DNA of 64,000 nt from Streptomyces sp. NBC_01224 (GCF_036002945.1 NZ_CP108529.1:6753001-6817000); one strand, 5' to 3'. Counted from the stretch's first letter, positions 45,400-55,295 are shown. A program made the numbers and translations. Notes: generated by a model not told the origin, from the letters alone.

Positions 45400-47904
45400 A
45401 TGTCCGTACTGACGCGCGACGAAGCGCAGACCCGAGCCCAGTTCCTCGACGTACACCGGTACACGATCGACCTCGATCTGACCGGAGGGGAGGAGACCTT
45501 CGACTCCCGCACCGTCATCCAGTTCACCGCAGCCGCGGCCGGAGACACGTTCGTCGAACTCAAGCCCGCCACGCTGCGCTCGATCAGCCTCGACGGACAG
45601 CCCCTCGACCCCGCCGACCTCACCGAGAACCGCTTCCCGCTCACCGCGCTCACCGCCGGCGCACACGAACTGCGCATCGACGCCACCATGCGCTACTCCC
45701 GCACCGGCGAAGGCATGCACCGCTTCACCGACCCGACCGACGGCGAGACGTACCTCTACACCCAACTGTTCATGGAGGACGTCCAGCGCGTCTTCGCCGC
45801 GTTCGACCAGCCCGACCTCAAATCCGTCTTCGAGCTCACCGTCACCGCCCCCGAAGGCTGGACCGTCCTCGGCAACGGCGTCGCAGAGCACCGCGGCGAC
45901 GGCCGGTGGACCCTGGCGGCCACCCCGCTGATCTCCACCTACCTCGTCGCCGTCGCCGCAGGCCCCTGGCACTCCGTGACCACCGAACACGCCGGACTGC
46001 CCTTCGGTATCCACTGCCGCCGCTCACTCGCCCCGTACCTCGACGCGGACGCCGACGAGATCCTCGACATCACCCGCGCCTGCTTCGACCGCTTCCACGA
46101 GAAGTTCGACGAGCCCTACCCCTTCGACTCCTACGACCAGGCATTCGTCCCCGAGTTCAACGCGGGCGCCATGGAGAACCCCGGACTCGTCACCTTCCGC
46201 GACGAGTTCATCTACCGCTCCGCCGTCACCGACACCGAACGCCAGACCCGCGGCATGGTCATCGCCCACGAGATGGCCCACATGTGGTTCGGCGACCTCG
46301 TCACCCTCGCCTGGTGGGACGACATCTGGCTCAACGAGTCCTTCGCCGAGTACATGGGCTACCAGACCCTCGCCGAAGCCACCCGCTTCACCGACACCTG
46401 GGTCGACTTCGGCGTCGCCCGCAAGGGCTGGGGATACGACGCCGACCAGCGCCCCTCCACCCACCCCGTCGCCCCCGACCCCGCAGCCGTCCCCGACACC
46501 GCGTCCGCGATGCTCAACTTCGACGGCATCTCCTACGCCAAGGGCGCATCCGCCCTGCGCCAACTCGTCGCCTGGCTCGGCGAGAAGGACTTCCTGGCCG
46601 GCATCAACACCCACTTCGCCCGCCACAAGTTCGCCAACGCCACCCTCGCCGACTTCATCGACAACCTCGCATCGGCCACCGACCGCGACGTCCACGCCTG
46701 GGCCGACGCCTGGCTGCGCACCACCGGAGTCGACACCCTCACCCCCCGGGTCGAGGAGTCCGACGGCATGTGGTCCCTCACCGTCGACCACGACGGCAGC
46801 CGCCCCCACCGCATCGCCGTCGGCGCATACGACCACGCCCCGGACGCCCACCCCGGCCCCGACCGCCTCGTCCTGCGCGACCGGTTCGAGATGGACGTCC
46901 CCCAGAACGACACGGTCAAGGCGCTGCCCGGCCGACGCCCCGCCCTCGTCGTCCTCAACGACAGCGACCTCAGCTACGCCAAGGTCCGCCTCGACACCAA
47001 GTCCTGGGACACCGTCGTACGCGACCTGTCCGGCATCCCCGACGCACTGACCCGCGCCGTCGTCTGGAACACCGCCCGCGACCTGGTCCGCGACGGCGAA
47101 CTCGCCCCCACCACCTACCTCGAAGCGGCCCGCGCACACCTCCCGCACGAGACCGACCTCGCCCTCGCCCAAGGCGTACTCGCCTTCGCCGACACCCAGA
47201 TCGCCGGCCGCTACCTCGCCCCCGAGAACCGCCCCGCCGCCCTCGCCACCCTCACCTCCCTCTGCCGCGACCTCATCCGCCGCACCGAGGACGGCCACAA
47301 CCCCGGCCTGCGCCTCGTCGCCGTACGCCACCTCATCGACGCCGCCACCCAGCCCGACACCATCCAGGACTGGCTCACCAACGGCACCGTCCCCGGCGGA
47401 CCCGAACTCGACCCCGAACTGCGCTGGCGCATCCTCACCCGCCTCGCCGTCCTCGGCGCCGCCGACGAAACCGCCATCGCCGCCGAACTCGAACAGGACC
47501 CCAGCGCCACCGGACAGGAAGGCGCCGCCCGCTGCCGGGCAGCCCTCCCCACCCCCGAGGCCAAGGCCGCCGCCTGGCACACCCTGTTCAACGACGACAG
47601 CCTCTCCAACTACCTCTTCACCGCCACCGCCCAAGGCTTCTGGCAGCCCGAACAAGCCGACCTCGTACGGGACTACGTGCCCCGCTACTACCCCGAGGCG
47701 ACCCGGCTCGCCGCCCGCCGCGGCCCCGCCATCGCCGAAGCCGCCGGCCGCTACGCCTTCCCCGCCTACGCCGTCGACGCCGACAGCCTCCACCTCGGCG
47801 AACAGGCCCTGAACGACAAGGACCTCATCCCGGCCCTGCGCCGCAAGCTCATCGACCAGATCGACGACCTGCGCCGCGCCCTCGCCGTACGCGACACCCA
47901 CTGA
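45400..47904 (+). CDS. pepN: Aminopeptidase N (M1 family)
   Basis: An 834-residue M1 metallopeptidase that removes N-terminal residues from peptides in the cytoplasm. The exopeptidase motif is GAMENPG (about 262) and the zinc site HEMAHMWFGDLVTLAWWDDIWLNE split as HExxH plus E 18 residues on (about 289-311). N-terminal beta domain and long C-terminal helical domain fit the bacterial ClpN/PepN length. ATG start. A 12-bp hairpin with a long loop follows the stop. Confidence 0.95.
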   Translation: MSVLTRDEAQTRAQFLDVHRYTIDLDLTGGEETFDSRTVIQFTAAAAGDTFVELKPATLRSISLDGQPLDPADLTENRFPLTALTAGAHELRIDATMRYSRTGEGMHRFTDPTDGETYLYTQLFMEDVQRVFAAFDQPDLKSVFELTVTAPEGWTVLGNGVAEHRGDGRWTLAATPLISTYLVAVAAGPWHSVTTEHAGLPFGIHCRRSLAPYLDADADEILDITRACFDRFHEKFDEPYPFDSYDQAFVPEFNAGAMENPGLVTFRDEFIYRSAVTDTERQTRGMVIAHEMAHMWFGDLVTLAWWDDIWLNESFAEYMGYQTLAEATRFTDTWVDFGVARKGWGYDADQRPSTHPVAPDPAAVPDTASAMLNFDGISYAKGASALRQLVAWLGEKDFLAGINTHFARHKFANATLADFIDNLASATDRDVHAWADAWLRTTGVDTLTPRVEESDGMWSLTVDHDGSRPHRIAVGAYDHAPDAHPGPDRLVLRDRFEMDVPQNDTVKALPGRRPALVVLNDSDLSYAKVRLDTKSWDTVVRDLSGIPDALTRAVVWNTARDLVRDGELAPTTYLEAARAHLPHETDLALAQGVLAFADTQIAGRYLAPENRPAALATLTSLCRDLIRRTEDGHNPGLRLVAVRHLIDAATQPDTIQDWLTNGTVPGGPELDPELRWRILTRLAVLGAADETAIAAELEQDPSATGQEGAARCRAALPTPEAKAAAWHTLFNDDSLSNYLFTATAQGFWQPEQADLVRDYVPRYYPEATRLAARRGPAIAEAAGRYAFPAYAVDADSLHLGEQALNDKDLIPALRRKLIDQIDDLRRALAVRDTH

Positions 47905-47925
47905 CCCAAACGGTCGGCACCACCC

Positions 47926-47967
47926 GTGCCCGGCGCCACCCCCACCACACAGGGAGGCGCCGGGCAC
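47926..47967 (+). terminator. Terminator after pepN
   Basis: Perfect 12-bp stem GTGCCCGGCGCC with an 18-base loop, 21 bases after the stop. Confidence 0.7.
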
Positions 47968-47994
47968 ACCCATATCCGACGCCACACCCATATC
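47966..47994 (+). repeat. Direct repeats ACACCCATATC upstream of the decarboxylase operon
   Basis: Two identical 11-base copies at 47966 and 47984, 18 bases apart, about 105 bases before the decarboxylase start. Possible regulator sites. No DmdR/IdeR-type iron box is visible. Confidence 0.55.
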
Positions 47995-48097
47995 ACCGAA
48001 ACCCCCGACAACACCCCTCCACCCAACCCACATCCCCCTTTCGAGTTCAGATCACCGAGCTCAGCGGCCGCGCCCCCGAAAACCCGGACAAGCTGGC

Positions 48098-49531
48098 ATG
48101 TCCACCCATGCGCACCCGAAGGGCCCCGCAACCATGCCCACCCCACCCCTCGCCGGCTCGACCACCGGCCCCGCCGCCCTGCGCCCCCTCATCGACACCG
48201 TCCTCACCGCACTGCACGACGGCGCCCACCGCCGCGACGGCCCCCTCCCCACAGGCGGACCCGACGCCGTCACCCCCCGGATGCGCACCGCCACCCACCC
48301 CGTCATCCCCGACCACGGCACCGGCCCCCACGACGCACTGCACACCCTCATCAGCGCCCTCGCCGAAGGCGCCGCAGACCCCGCAGACCCACTCTGCGCC
48401 GCCCACCTCCACACCCCACCCCTCGCCCTCGCCGCCGCCGCAGACCTCGCCGCCTCCGCCCTCAACCCCTCCATGGACTCCTGGGACCAGGCCCCCGCAG
48501 CCTCCGCCCTCGAAGCCGACATCACCGCCGCACTCGCCACCGAGATCTACCCCCACCAACCCTCACCCGACGCACTCATCACCACCGGCGGCACCGAAGC
48601 CAACCAACTCGCCCTGCTCCTCGCCCGCGAACGCAACGGCCCCGTACAGACCATCTGCGCCACAAACGCCCACCACAGCATCACCCGCGCCGCCTGGCTC
48701 CTCGGCCTCCCCGCACCCGTCGTCATCCCCGCCCCCACAGGCGTCATGGACCTCGCCGCACTCGACGAAGCCCTCACCGAACTCCACCGCCCCCTGCTCG
48801 TCACCGCCACCGCAGGCACCACCGACACCGGCCAGATCGACCCACTCGCCGACATCGCCGACCTCTGCACCACCCACGGCGCCGAACTCCACATCGACGC
48901 CGCCTACGGCGGACCCCTCCTCTTCAGCCCCACCCACCGAGGCAAGGTCCACGGCCTCGACCGCGCCCACAGCGTCACCCTCGACCTGCACAAACTCGGC
49001 TGGCAACCCGCACCCGCAGGAATCCTCGCCACCCCCGACCGCACCCACCTCGACGTACTCCACCACCGCGCCTCCTACCTCAACGCCGACGACGACACCG
49101 AAGCCGGCCTCCCCGACCTCCTCGGCCGCTCCCTGCGCACCACACGCCGCCCCGACGCCCTCAAGATCGCCGTCACCCTCAAAGCCCTCGGCCGCACCGG
49201 ACTCGCCGACCTCATCGACCACACCATCGCCGCCGCCCACCACCTCGCCGACCTCATCGCCAAAACCCCCACCCTCGACCTCTACGACCGCCCCACCATC
49301 AGCACCGTCCTCTTCCGCCCCACCGACGCCGACGACAACACCGTCGCCACCATCCGCCGCACCCTCCTCACCCGAGGCCACGCCGTACTCGGCCGCGCCC
49401 ACACAGACAACCGCCTCTGGCTCAAAGCCACCCTCCTCAACCCCCACACCACCCCCGACGACCTCCGCACACTCCTCGACCTCGTCAACCACCTCGCCAA
49501 CGACCTCGCGGAAGGCAACACCCCCCGATGA
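48098..49531 (+). CDS. PLP-dependent group II decarboxylase, DesA/DABA decarboxylase-like
   Basis: A 477-residue PLP decarboxylase: substrate/PLP segment TTGGTEANQLALLLARE, ATNAHHSITRAAWLLG, DAAYGG and the PLP lysine in SVTLDLHKLGWQPAPAG (about residue 298). The group includes lysine decarboxylases of siderophore paths (DesA) and diaminobutyrate decarboxylases. The overlap (ATGA) with an N-hydroxylase gene suggests it makes a diamine such as cadaverine or putrescine for hydroxylation. Sequence differs clearly from the desferrioxamine DesA I remember. ATG 48098 or 48134. Confidence 0.82.
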   Translation: MSTHAHPKGPATMPTPPLAGSTTGPAALRPLIDTVLTALHDGAHRRDGPLPTGGPDAVTPRMRTATHPVIPDHGTGPHDALHTLISALAEGAADPADPLCAAHLHTPPLALAAAADLAASALNPSMDSWDQAPAASALEADITAALATEIYPHQPSPDALITTGGTEANQLALLLARERNGPVQTICATNAHHSITRAAWLLGLPAPVVIPAPTGVMDLAALDEALTELHRPLLVTATAGTTDTGQIDPLADIADLCTTHGAELHIDAAYGGPLLFSPTHRGKVHGLDRAHSVTLDLHKLGWQPAPAGILATPDRTHLDVLHHRASYLNADDDTEAGLPDLLGRSLRTTRRPDALKIAVTLKALGRTGLADLIDHTIAAAHHLADLIAKTPTLDLYDRPTISTVLFRPTDADDNTVATIRRTLLTRGHAVLGRAHTDNRLWLKATLLNPHTTPDDLRTLLDLVNHLANDLAEGNTPR

Positions 49532-50946
49532 CCGACCTGCCCACCCCCGAGACCGACCAGCCACACGACCTCGTCGGCATCGGCATCGGCCCCTTCAACC
49601 TCTCCCTCGCCGCACTCGCCCACGGCATCCCCGGCAACCCCCACCCCCTCACCACCGCCTTCTACGAACAACGCCCCGCCTTCCACTGGCACCCCGGCCT
49701 CCTCATCGACGGAGCCAGCCTCCAAGTCCCCTTCCTCGCCGACCTCGTCACCCTCGCCGACCCCGCAAGCCCCTGGACCTTCCTCAACTACCTGCGCAAC
49801 CGCGACCGGCTCTTCCCCTTCTACTTCGCCGAGCGCTTCCACATCCAACGCGCCGAATACGACGCCTACTGCCGCTGGGTCAGCGACCAACTCCTCGGCC
49901 TCCACTTCAGCCACCAGGTCGACGCCGTCCGCTGGAACAACGAACGCAGCCTCTTCGAAGTCGACTTCACCCAACTCGACACCGACGGCGAAGCCGAAGC
50001 ACTCGGCCGCACACACACCCGCCACATCGCCCTCGGAATCGGCACCGAGCCCTACATCCCCGACCCCCTCAAACCCCTCACCGAAGCCGAATCCCTCCCC
50101 GTCATCCACTCCGCCGACTACCTCCACCACCGCGAAACACTCCTGAACGCCGAACACATCACCGTCATCGGATCCGGACAGTCCGGCGCCGAAATCTTCC
50201 TCGACCTCCTGCGCGCCCGCCCCACAGGCCACGAAAAACTCCACTGGCTCGCCCGCACCCAGGCCTTCGCACCCATGGAGTACTCCAAACTCGGCCTGGA
50301 ACACTTCACCCCCGACTACAGCCGCTACTTCCACGCCCTGCCCGAATCCGTACGCGACGAACTCGTCCCCCACCAATGGCAGCTCCACAAAGGCATCGAC
50401 GCCGACACCATCGCCGCCATCCACGACGAGCTCTACCGCCGAACCCTCCACGGCGGCTGGCCCGACGCCACCCTCACCCCCGGAGTCTCCGTACGCACCG
50501 CAGGACGCGTCGCCAACACCCGCATCGAACTCCACCTCGAACACACCCAGCAGAACACCCGATCCCGCCTCACCACCGACGCCGTCATCCTCGCCACCGG
50601 CTACCGCGAACGCTCCCTCGACCGCATCCTCACCGGCCTCGACCCCTACATGCGCCGCGACACCTCCGCACGCCCCCGCATCGACGACCGGTTCCGCCTC
50701 GTCCTCGACCCCACCGTCACCGGCAACGTCTACGTACAGAACGCCGAACGCCACACCCACGGCGTCGGCGCCCCCGACCTCGGACTCGCCGCCTGGCGCA
50801 GCGCCACCATCCTCAACAACCTCACCGACACCAACGCCTACCCCCTCCCGGAACGCACCGCCTTCACCACCTTCGGCCTCACCCCCCAGACCCCACCCGT
50901 CCCCACCCAGAACCCCGACCTCATCCCCCTCGTCCAAGGCAACTGA
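49528..50946 (+). CDS. Lysine/ornithine or diamine N-monooxygenase (SidA/IucD/DesB family)
   Basis: A 472-residue flavin N-hydroxylating monooxygenase: FAD fold DLVGIGIGPFNLSLAAL, HPGLLIDGASLQVPFLADLV, PWTFLNYLRNRDRLFPFYF, NADPH fold ITVIGSGQSGAEIFLDLL and ATGYRERSL. Such enzymes hydroxylate a terminal amine to make hydroxamate siderophores. Coupled by ATGA to the decarboxylase. The expected acyltransferase (DesC) and NIS synthetase (DesD) are not in the window; the next gene is a convergent nucleotidase. Confidence 0.87.
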   Translation: MTDLPTPETDQPHDLVGIGIGPFNLSLAALAHGIPGNPHPLTTAFYEQRPAFHWHPGLLIDGASLQVPFLADLVTLADPASPWTFLNYLRNRDRLFPFYFAERFHIQRAEYDAYCRWVSDQLLGLHFSHQVDAVRWNNERSLFEVDFTQLDTDGEAEALGRTHTRHIALGIGTEPYIPDPLKPLTEAESLPVIHSADYLHHRETLLNAEHITVIGSGQSGAEIFLDLLRARPTGHEKLHWLARTQAFAPMEYSKLGLEHFTPDYSRYFHALPESVRDELVPHQWQLHKGIDADTIAAIHDELYRRTLHGGWPDATLTPGVSVRTAGRVANTRIELHLEHTQQNTRSRLTTDAVILATGYRERSLDRILTGLDPYMRRDTSARPRIDDRFRLVLDPTVTGNVYVQNAERHTHGVGAPDLGLAAWRSATILNNLTDTNAYPLPERTAFTTFGLTPQTPPVPTQNPDLIPLVQGN

Positions 50947-50975
50947 CACCCGCCCCCCCACACACACAGACAGAA

Positions 50976-51011
50976 GGCGGCCGCCCCCTCCACAAGGAGA
51001 AGACGGCCGCC
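50976..51011. terminator. Hairpin between convergent monooxygenase and nucleotidase genes
   Basis: 8-bp stem GGCGGCCG/CGGCCGCC with a 20-base loop. Confidence 0.55.
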
Positions 51012-51044
51012 GACCCACACCAGTACACCCCCAGGGGCGACCGC

Positions 51045-52856
51045 CTAGAACACCGGCGTACCGTCCCGCGTCAGACGCCAGTCCACCGAAGCGAACCGCG
51101 CACCATCCACCGAACCCTTCGCCTGCACCCACGCGATGATCGTGTTACGGATCTCCTCCGAGTTCGCCCACAACTGCTTGGCACCCGGCACATGCGGGAA
51201 ATTGCCACCACCGCTCGCCCGATAGTTGTTCACCGCCAGCACGAACCGAGCCGCCGGATCGATCGGCTTGCCCTCGAACGACAGATTCACGATCCGCGAA
51301 CCATTCGGCTTCGCAATATCGATCTCGTACGTCAGACCCGACACCGCGTCGTAGTTGTAGTCCGGAGTGTTGTCCGCGTTCGTCAGCTTCGCCGTGTCCA
51401 CCGGAGCACCGGCCGCCGTCTGCACGTAGTACCGGGCCGAGAACTCCAGATAATCCCTGATCTGCGCACCGGTCAGCAGCCGCGCCTCAAGGGTGTTCTC
51501 GAACGGGTACAGACCCGCCGCGTCCTTGATCGTCACATTCCCCGCCGGGATCTGCGCCGTACGCGAGAAACAGGACGCCTGCGAGAGGACGGGAAGCGCC
51601 GCGTACTCACCACCCGCCAGCGCCGCCTTCACCGTCTCCGCCTGGACGACATTGATCAGATCAATGATCGGCTCGTCCTTCCACGCTGCCTCCGCCGTCG
51701 TCATCGCCGCCGTGGACGTACCGATGACCTGATTGACGTACGCCACAACCTTCTCGTGCTCGTCCATGAGCAGCTTCGTGATCTCCGGATCCTCGGCCAC
51801 GGTGTTGGAGTTCAACACCTGCGAACCCGCCTTCTCCACCACCCAGCGGCCCTTCTCCCACACCAGATCGAAGTCGAACAGCGTCAGCCGCTGCCCCCAC
51901 TTCAACGGCTCCGAGAGCACCACCTTCTTGCCGGTCTGCTTGTTCTCCACGAAATACTCGGGAATCTCCAGATGCGCATGCCCGACCAGGATCGCGTCGA
52001 TACCCGGAACCTGCTCGGCCACCAGACCCGCCGCATTCTCGACATACGGGACCTGATCACCGTACGACGACGTACCACTGGTGCCCGAGTGCGCCGAAAC
52101 GATCACGACATCCGCACCCATGGAACGCAGCCGCGGCACGAACTTCGCCGCCTGCTCCTCCAGGCCGGGGAACACCATCTTCCCGCCGACATTCGCCTTG
52201 TCCCAGATGGCGATACCCGGGTTGGTCAGACCCAGGATCGCGACCTTCACATCCGGACCGTGCGGAGTACGCATCTTCTTGATCACGTACGGGGCGAACG
52301 CCGGCCGCAACGTCTTCGCGTCCAGCGCGTTCGCACCCAGCAGCGGGAAGTCGCACTGCTCCTCGAACTTCCGCAGCACCGGGATGCCGTAGTTGAACTC
52401 GTGATTGCCGAGCGCCGCGGCGTCATAGCCGATCGCGTTCATCGCCTGCGCCATCGGGTGCACCGGGCCGCGCTTCGCCGTGATCGGATCGATCTTGGCG
52501 TAGTAGTACGACAACTGGGTGCCCTGGATCGTGTCACCCGCATCGATCATCAGGGTGTTGTGGCGGCCCTTCTCCCGGCGCACCTGGTCCACCAGCGTCG
52601 AGATCTTCGCCAGACCGACGTCGTTGTGGGCCTTGTCGTCGAACTCCTTGTCGGTGAAGTAGTCCCAGTTGAAGACGTTCCCGTGCAGATCGGTGGTGCC
52701 CATCACGGTGAACGAGTACCGCTTCGGCGGACGCCCGTGGCCGTGCCCCTCGCCATGACCGTGGGCCGCGGCGGGAACGGCGGAACCACCAGCGATCGCC
52801 ACACCGGCACCGGCGGCCGCCGATGTGCCCAGGAACGTCCTACGGTTCAGCGGCAT
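51045..52856 (-). CDS. TAT-exported 5'-nucleotidase / metallophosphoesterase
   Basis: A 603-residue UshA/CpdB-like enzyme. Twin-arginine signal LNRRTFLGTSAAAG then a His/Gly-rich linker (HGHGEGHGHG). The dinuclear metal site is seen in MGTTDLHGN, DAGDTIQG, LGNHEFNYG, VSAHSG and VGHAHLE. The C-terminal 5'-nucleotidase domain includes NNYRASGGGNFP. It would hydrolyse nucleotides or cyclic nucleotides outside the membrane, giving phosphate. ATG 52856 has GGGAG five bases upstream; an earlier GTG overlaps that site. Three 16-base tandem repeats lie in its upstream region. Confidence 0.91.
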   Translation of the reverse strand: MPLNRRTFLGTSAAAGAGVAIAGGSAVPAAAHGHGEGHGHGRPPKRYSFTVMGTTDLHGNVFNWDYFTDKEFDDKAHNDVGLAKISTLVDQVRREKGRHNTLMIDAGDTIQGTQLSYYYAKIDPITAKRGPVHPMAQAMNAIGYDAAALGNHEFNYGIPVLRKFEEQCDFPLLGANALDAKTLRPAFAPYVIKKMRTPHGPDVKVAILGLTNPGIAIWDKANVGGKMVFPGLEEQAAKFVPRLRSMGADVVIVSAHSGTSGTSSYGDQVPYVENAAGLVAEQVPGIDAILVGHAHLEIPEYFVENKQTGKKVVLSEPLKWGQRLTLFDFDLVWEKGRWVVEKAGSQVLNSNTVAEDPEITKLLMDEHEKVVAYVNQVIGTSTAAMTTAEAAWKDEPIIDLINVVQAETVKAALAGGEYAALPVLSQASCFSRTAQIPAGNVTIKDAAGLYPFENTLEARLLTGAQIRDYLEFSARYYVQTAAGAPVDTAKLTNADNTPDYNYDAVSGLTYEIDIAKPNGSRIVNLSFEGKPIDPAARFVLAVNNYRASGGGNFPHVPGAKQLWANSEEIRNTIIAWVQAKGSVDGARFASVDWRLTRDGTPVF

Positions 52857-52870
52857 TTCGTCTCCCACAT

Positions 52871-52918
52871 CTCAGTTCTCATACAGCTCAGTTCTCGTAC
52901 AGCTCAGTTCTCGCAGTG
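52871..52918. repeat. Three tandem 16-base repeats upstream of the nucleotidase gene
   Basis: CTCAGTTCTCATACAG, CTCAGTTCTCGTACAG and a third copy CTCAGTTCTCG... in direct series, ending 14 bases from the nucleotidase start. They do not fit the PhoP box unit I know. Operator array or leader repeat. Confidence 0.75.
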
Positions 52919-53023
52919 CACAACGCGCGTAGATAATGACCCACGAGCCACACCCGGCAACACCCCTTGCGGGTTTCGATCTGATGACCACCCGCTGTCG
53001 TACCCGGATGCGAGAGTGGACCC

Positions 53024-53728
53024 ATGACCGACACCCCACCGCCCTACGGCACCCCCGACCACCCCCGCGTCGCCGTCCGAGGCGAAGCCCGCCTCGAAGT
53101 CGACCCCGAGACCGCCCACATCGGCATCACCGTCAGCGCCCGCGGAAAAGACCGCCGCGCAGCCCTCGAAGACCTCACCCGACGCAACAACCACGTCCTC
53201 GAACTCGCACGGTCCTACGGACAAGCAGTCGAAAAACTCGAAACCGGCGCATTCTCCATCACCCCCGAACTCACCCAACGCGGCCGCGACGAAAAAATCC
53301 GCGCCTACCACGGCCGCGTCCACGTCAGCGCCGTCCTCAACGACTTCACCGCACTGGGCGAATTCACCACCCGCGTCGCCGACCTCGACATGACACGCGT
53401 CAACGGCCCCTGGTGGGCCCTGCGCCCCGACTCACCCGCCCACGCGAACGCCCGCCGCCAGGCCGTACGCGAAGCCGTCCAACGCGCCCGCGAATACGCC
53501 GACGCCCTCGGCGCCCACCTCACCGCCCTGGTCGAACTCGCCGACCTCGGCGCGGAGAACGCCGCCCCGGCCATGGCCATGCCCGTCGCACCCGGAGGCA
53601 TCCGGGGACGCGCGGCATACGGCGGGGCAGCCGCCGAACCCGCCCCGGCCCTCGACCTGGAACCACAACGCCAGACGGTCTACGCCCAGGTGAACGCCCG
53701 CTTCACCATGTCACCGCCAAAACTATAA
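53024..53728 (+). CDS. SIMPL-domain protein (DUF541)
   Basis: A 234-residue SIMPL/DUF541 protein: RVAVRGEARLEVDPETAHIGITVSARGKDRRAALEDL, FSITPELTQRG, YHGRVHVSAVLNDF and NARRQAVREAVQRAREYADALGA are the family pattern. No signal peptide or membrane segment, so cytoplasmic, unlike the periplasmic E. coli YggE-like members. Function in the family is poorly known (oxidative stress is suggested). ATG 53024. Confidence 0.85.
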   Translation: MTDTPPPYGTPDHPRVAVRGEARLEVDPETAHIGITVSARGKDRRAALEDLTRRNNHVLELARSYGQAVEKLETGAFSITPELTQRGRDEKIRAYHGRVHVSAVLNDFTALGEFTTRVADLDMTRVNGPWWALRPDSPAHANARRQAVREAVQRAREYADALGAHLTALVELADLGAENAAPAMAMPVAPGGIRGRAAYGGAAAEPAPALDLEPQRQTVYAQVNARFTMSPPKL

Positions 53729-53853
53729 AGAGAACGCTCATCCGAGCACCCCGGCGCACAATTCAACACTTGTCAATAACCCTTCACCCAAAGGTTGTTG
53801 GGTCGTCATGCGGGGCCAATTAACTACCCGTAGGTAAGGTCTAGGCTCAAACC

Positions 53854-55287
53854 ATGCGCCGAGCAAAAATCGTCTGTACCCTGGGCCCCGCCACCGACAC
53901 ATACGACCAGATCAAGGCACTGGTCGAAGCGGGAATGGACATCGCCCGCCTCAACCTCAGCCACGGCACCTACACCGAACACGAAGAGCGATACCACCGT
54001 GTACGCAAGGCCTCCGACGAGAGCGGACACAGCGTCGGGATCCTCGCCGACCTTCAAGGCCCGAAGATCCGCCTCGGACGCTTCCGCGAAGGCCCCGTAC
54101 TCCTTGAACGCGGCGACAGCTTCACCATCACCGTCGAACCCATGGAAGGCGACCGCCACACCTGCGGCACCACCTACGACGGCCTCGCCACCGACGTCAC
54201 CACCGGCGAACACATCCTCGTCGACGACGGCCGCGTCACCCTCGAAGTCACCGAAGTGGACGGCCCCCGCGTACACACCACCGTCATCGAGGGCGGCATG
54301 GTCTCCGACCACAAAGGCCTCAACCTCCCCGGCGTCGCCGTCTCCGTCCCCGCACTCTCCGAAAAGGACATCGAAGACCTCCGCTGGGCCCTGCGCACCG
54401 GCGCCGACATCATCGCTCTCTCCTTCGTACGCAGCGGCCGCGACATCGAGGACGTCCACCGCATCATGGACGAGGAGGGCCGCCGCCTCCCCGTCATCGC
54501 CAAGGTGGAGAAGCCCCAGGCCGTCGAGAACATCGACGGCATCGTCGCCGCCTTCGACGGCATCATGGTCGCCCGCGGCGACCTCGGCGTCGAAATGCCG
54601 CTGGAACAGGTGCCGATCGTCCAGAAGCGCGCGATCAAACTCGCCAAACGCAACGCAAAGCCGGTCATCGTCGCCACCCAGATGCTCGACTCGATGATCG
54701 ACAACTCCCGCCCCACCCGCGCCGAAGCCTCCGACGTCGCCAACGCGGTCATCGACGGCACGGACGCGGTGATGCTCTCCGGCGAGACCAGCGTGGGCAA
54801 GTACCCCATCGAGACGGTCCGCACGATGTCCCGCATCGTCGAAGCCGCCGAGGAGGACATCCTCGCCAAGGGCCTCCCGCCCCTGAACGACCGCAACAAG
54901 CCCCGCACCCAGGGCGGCGCGGTGGCCCGCGCGGCGGCCGAGATGGGCGACTTCCTCGGAGCCAAGTTCCTGGTCGCCTTCACCCAGAGCGGCGACACGG
55001 TCAGGCGCCTCTCCCGCTACCGCTCACCCATCCCGCTCCTGGCCTTCACCCCGGACCCGGCCACCCGCTCCCAGCTGAACCTGACCTGGGGCGTCGAGAC
55101 CTTCCTCGGCCCGCACGTGGAATCGACGGATGCGATGGTGGCCCAGGTCGACGAGGAACTGCTGAAGATCGGCCGCTGCGAGAAGGGCGACATCGTGGTC
55201 ATCACGGCCGGCTCCCCGCCGGGAGTCCCGGGCTCGACGAACCTGGTCCGGGTGCACCACATCGGTGAGGACGACAGTCCGAAGTAG
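53854..55287 (+). CDS. pyk: Pyruvate kinase
   Basis: A 477-residue pyruvate kinase converting PEP and ADP to pyruvate and ATP. MRRAKIVCTLGPAT, MDIARLNLSHG, GILADLQGPKIRLG, the active-site lysine in PVIAKVEKPQAVEN, MVARGDLGVEMP and ATQMLDSMIDNSRPTRAEASDVANAV are present; C-terminal allosteric domain complete. ATG 53854, with TAAGGT at 53833-53838 as a possible -10 element. It is followed closely by a convergent LAGLIDADG gene (eight-base gap). Confidence 0.97.
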   Translation: MRRAKIVCTLGPATDTYDQIKALVEAGMDIARLNLSHGTYTEHEERYHRVRKASDESGHSVGILADLQGPKIRLGRFREGPVLLERGDSFTITVEPMEGDRHTCGTTYDGLATDVTTGEHILVDDGRVTLEVTEVDGPRVHTTVIEGGMVSDHKGLNLPGVAVSVPALSEKDIEDLRWALRTGADIIALSFVRSGRDIEDVHRIMDEEGRRLPVIAKVEKPQAVENIDGIVAAFDGIMVARGDLGVEMPLEQVPIVQKRAIKLAKRNAKPVIVATQMLDSMIDNSRPTRAEASDVANAVIDGTDAVMLSGETSVGKYPIETVRTMSRIVEAAEEDILAKGLPPLNDRNKPRTQGGAVARAAAEMGDFLGAKFLVAFTQSGDTVRRLSRYRSPIPLLAFTPDPATRSQLNLTWGVETFLGPHVESTDAMVAQVDEELLKIGRCEKGDIVVITAGSPPGVPGSTNLVRVHHIGEDDSPK

Positions 55288-55295
55288 ATCGGTCG

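Noticed and set aside
47905-48097. Iron box (DmdR/IdeR) upstream of the decarboxylase
   Set aside because: No TTAGGTTAGGCTCACCTAA-like sequence was found by eye.
44955-53027. A stop-free plus-strand frame of about 2690 codons
   Set aside because: It runs in another frame across pepN, the decarboxylase and monooxygenase genes and antisense to the nucleotidase. Its translation is Arg/Pro/His-rich low complexity, a result of C-rich codon use lacking stop codons.
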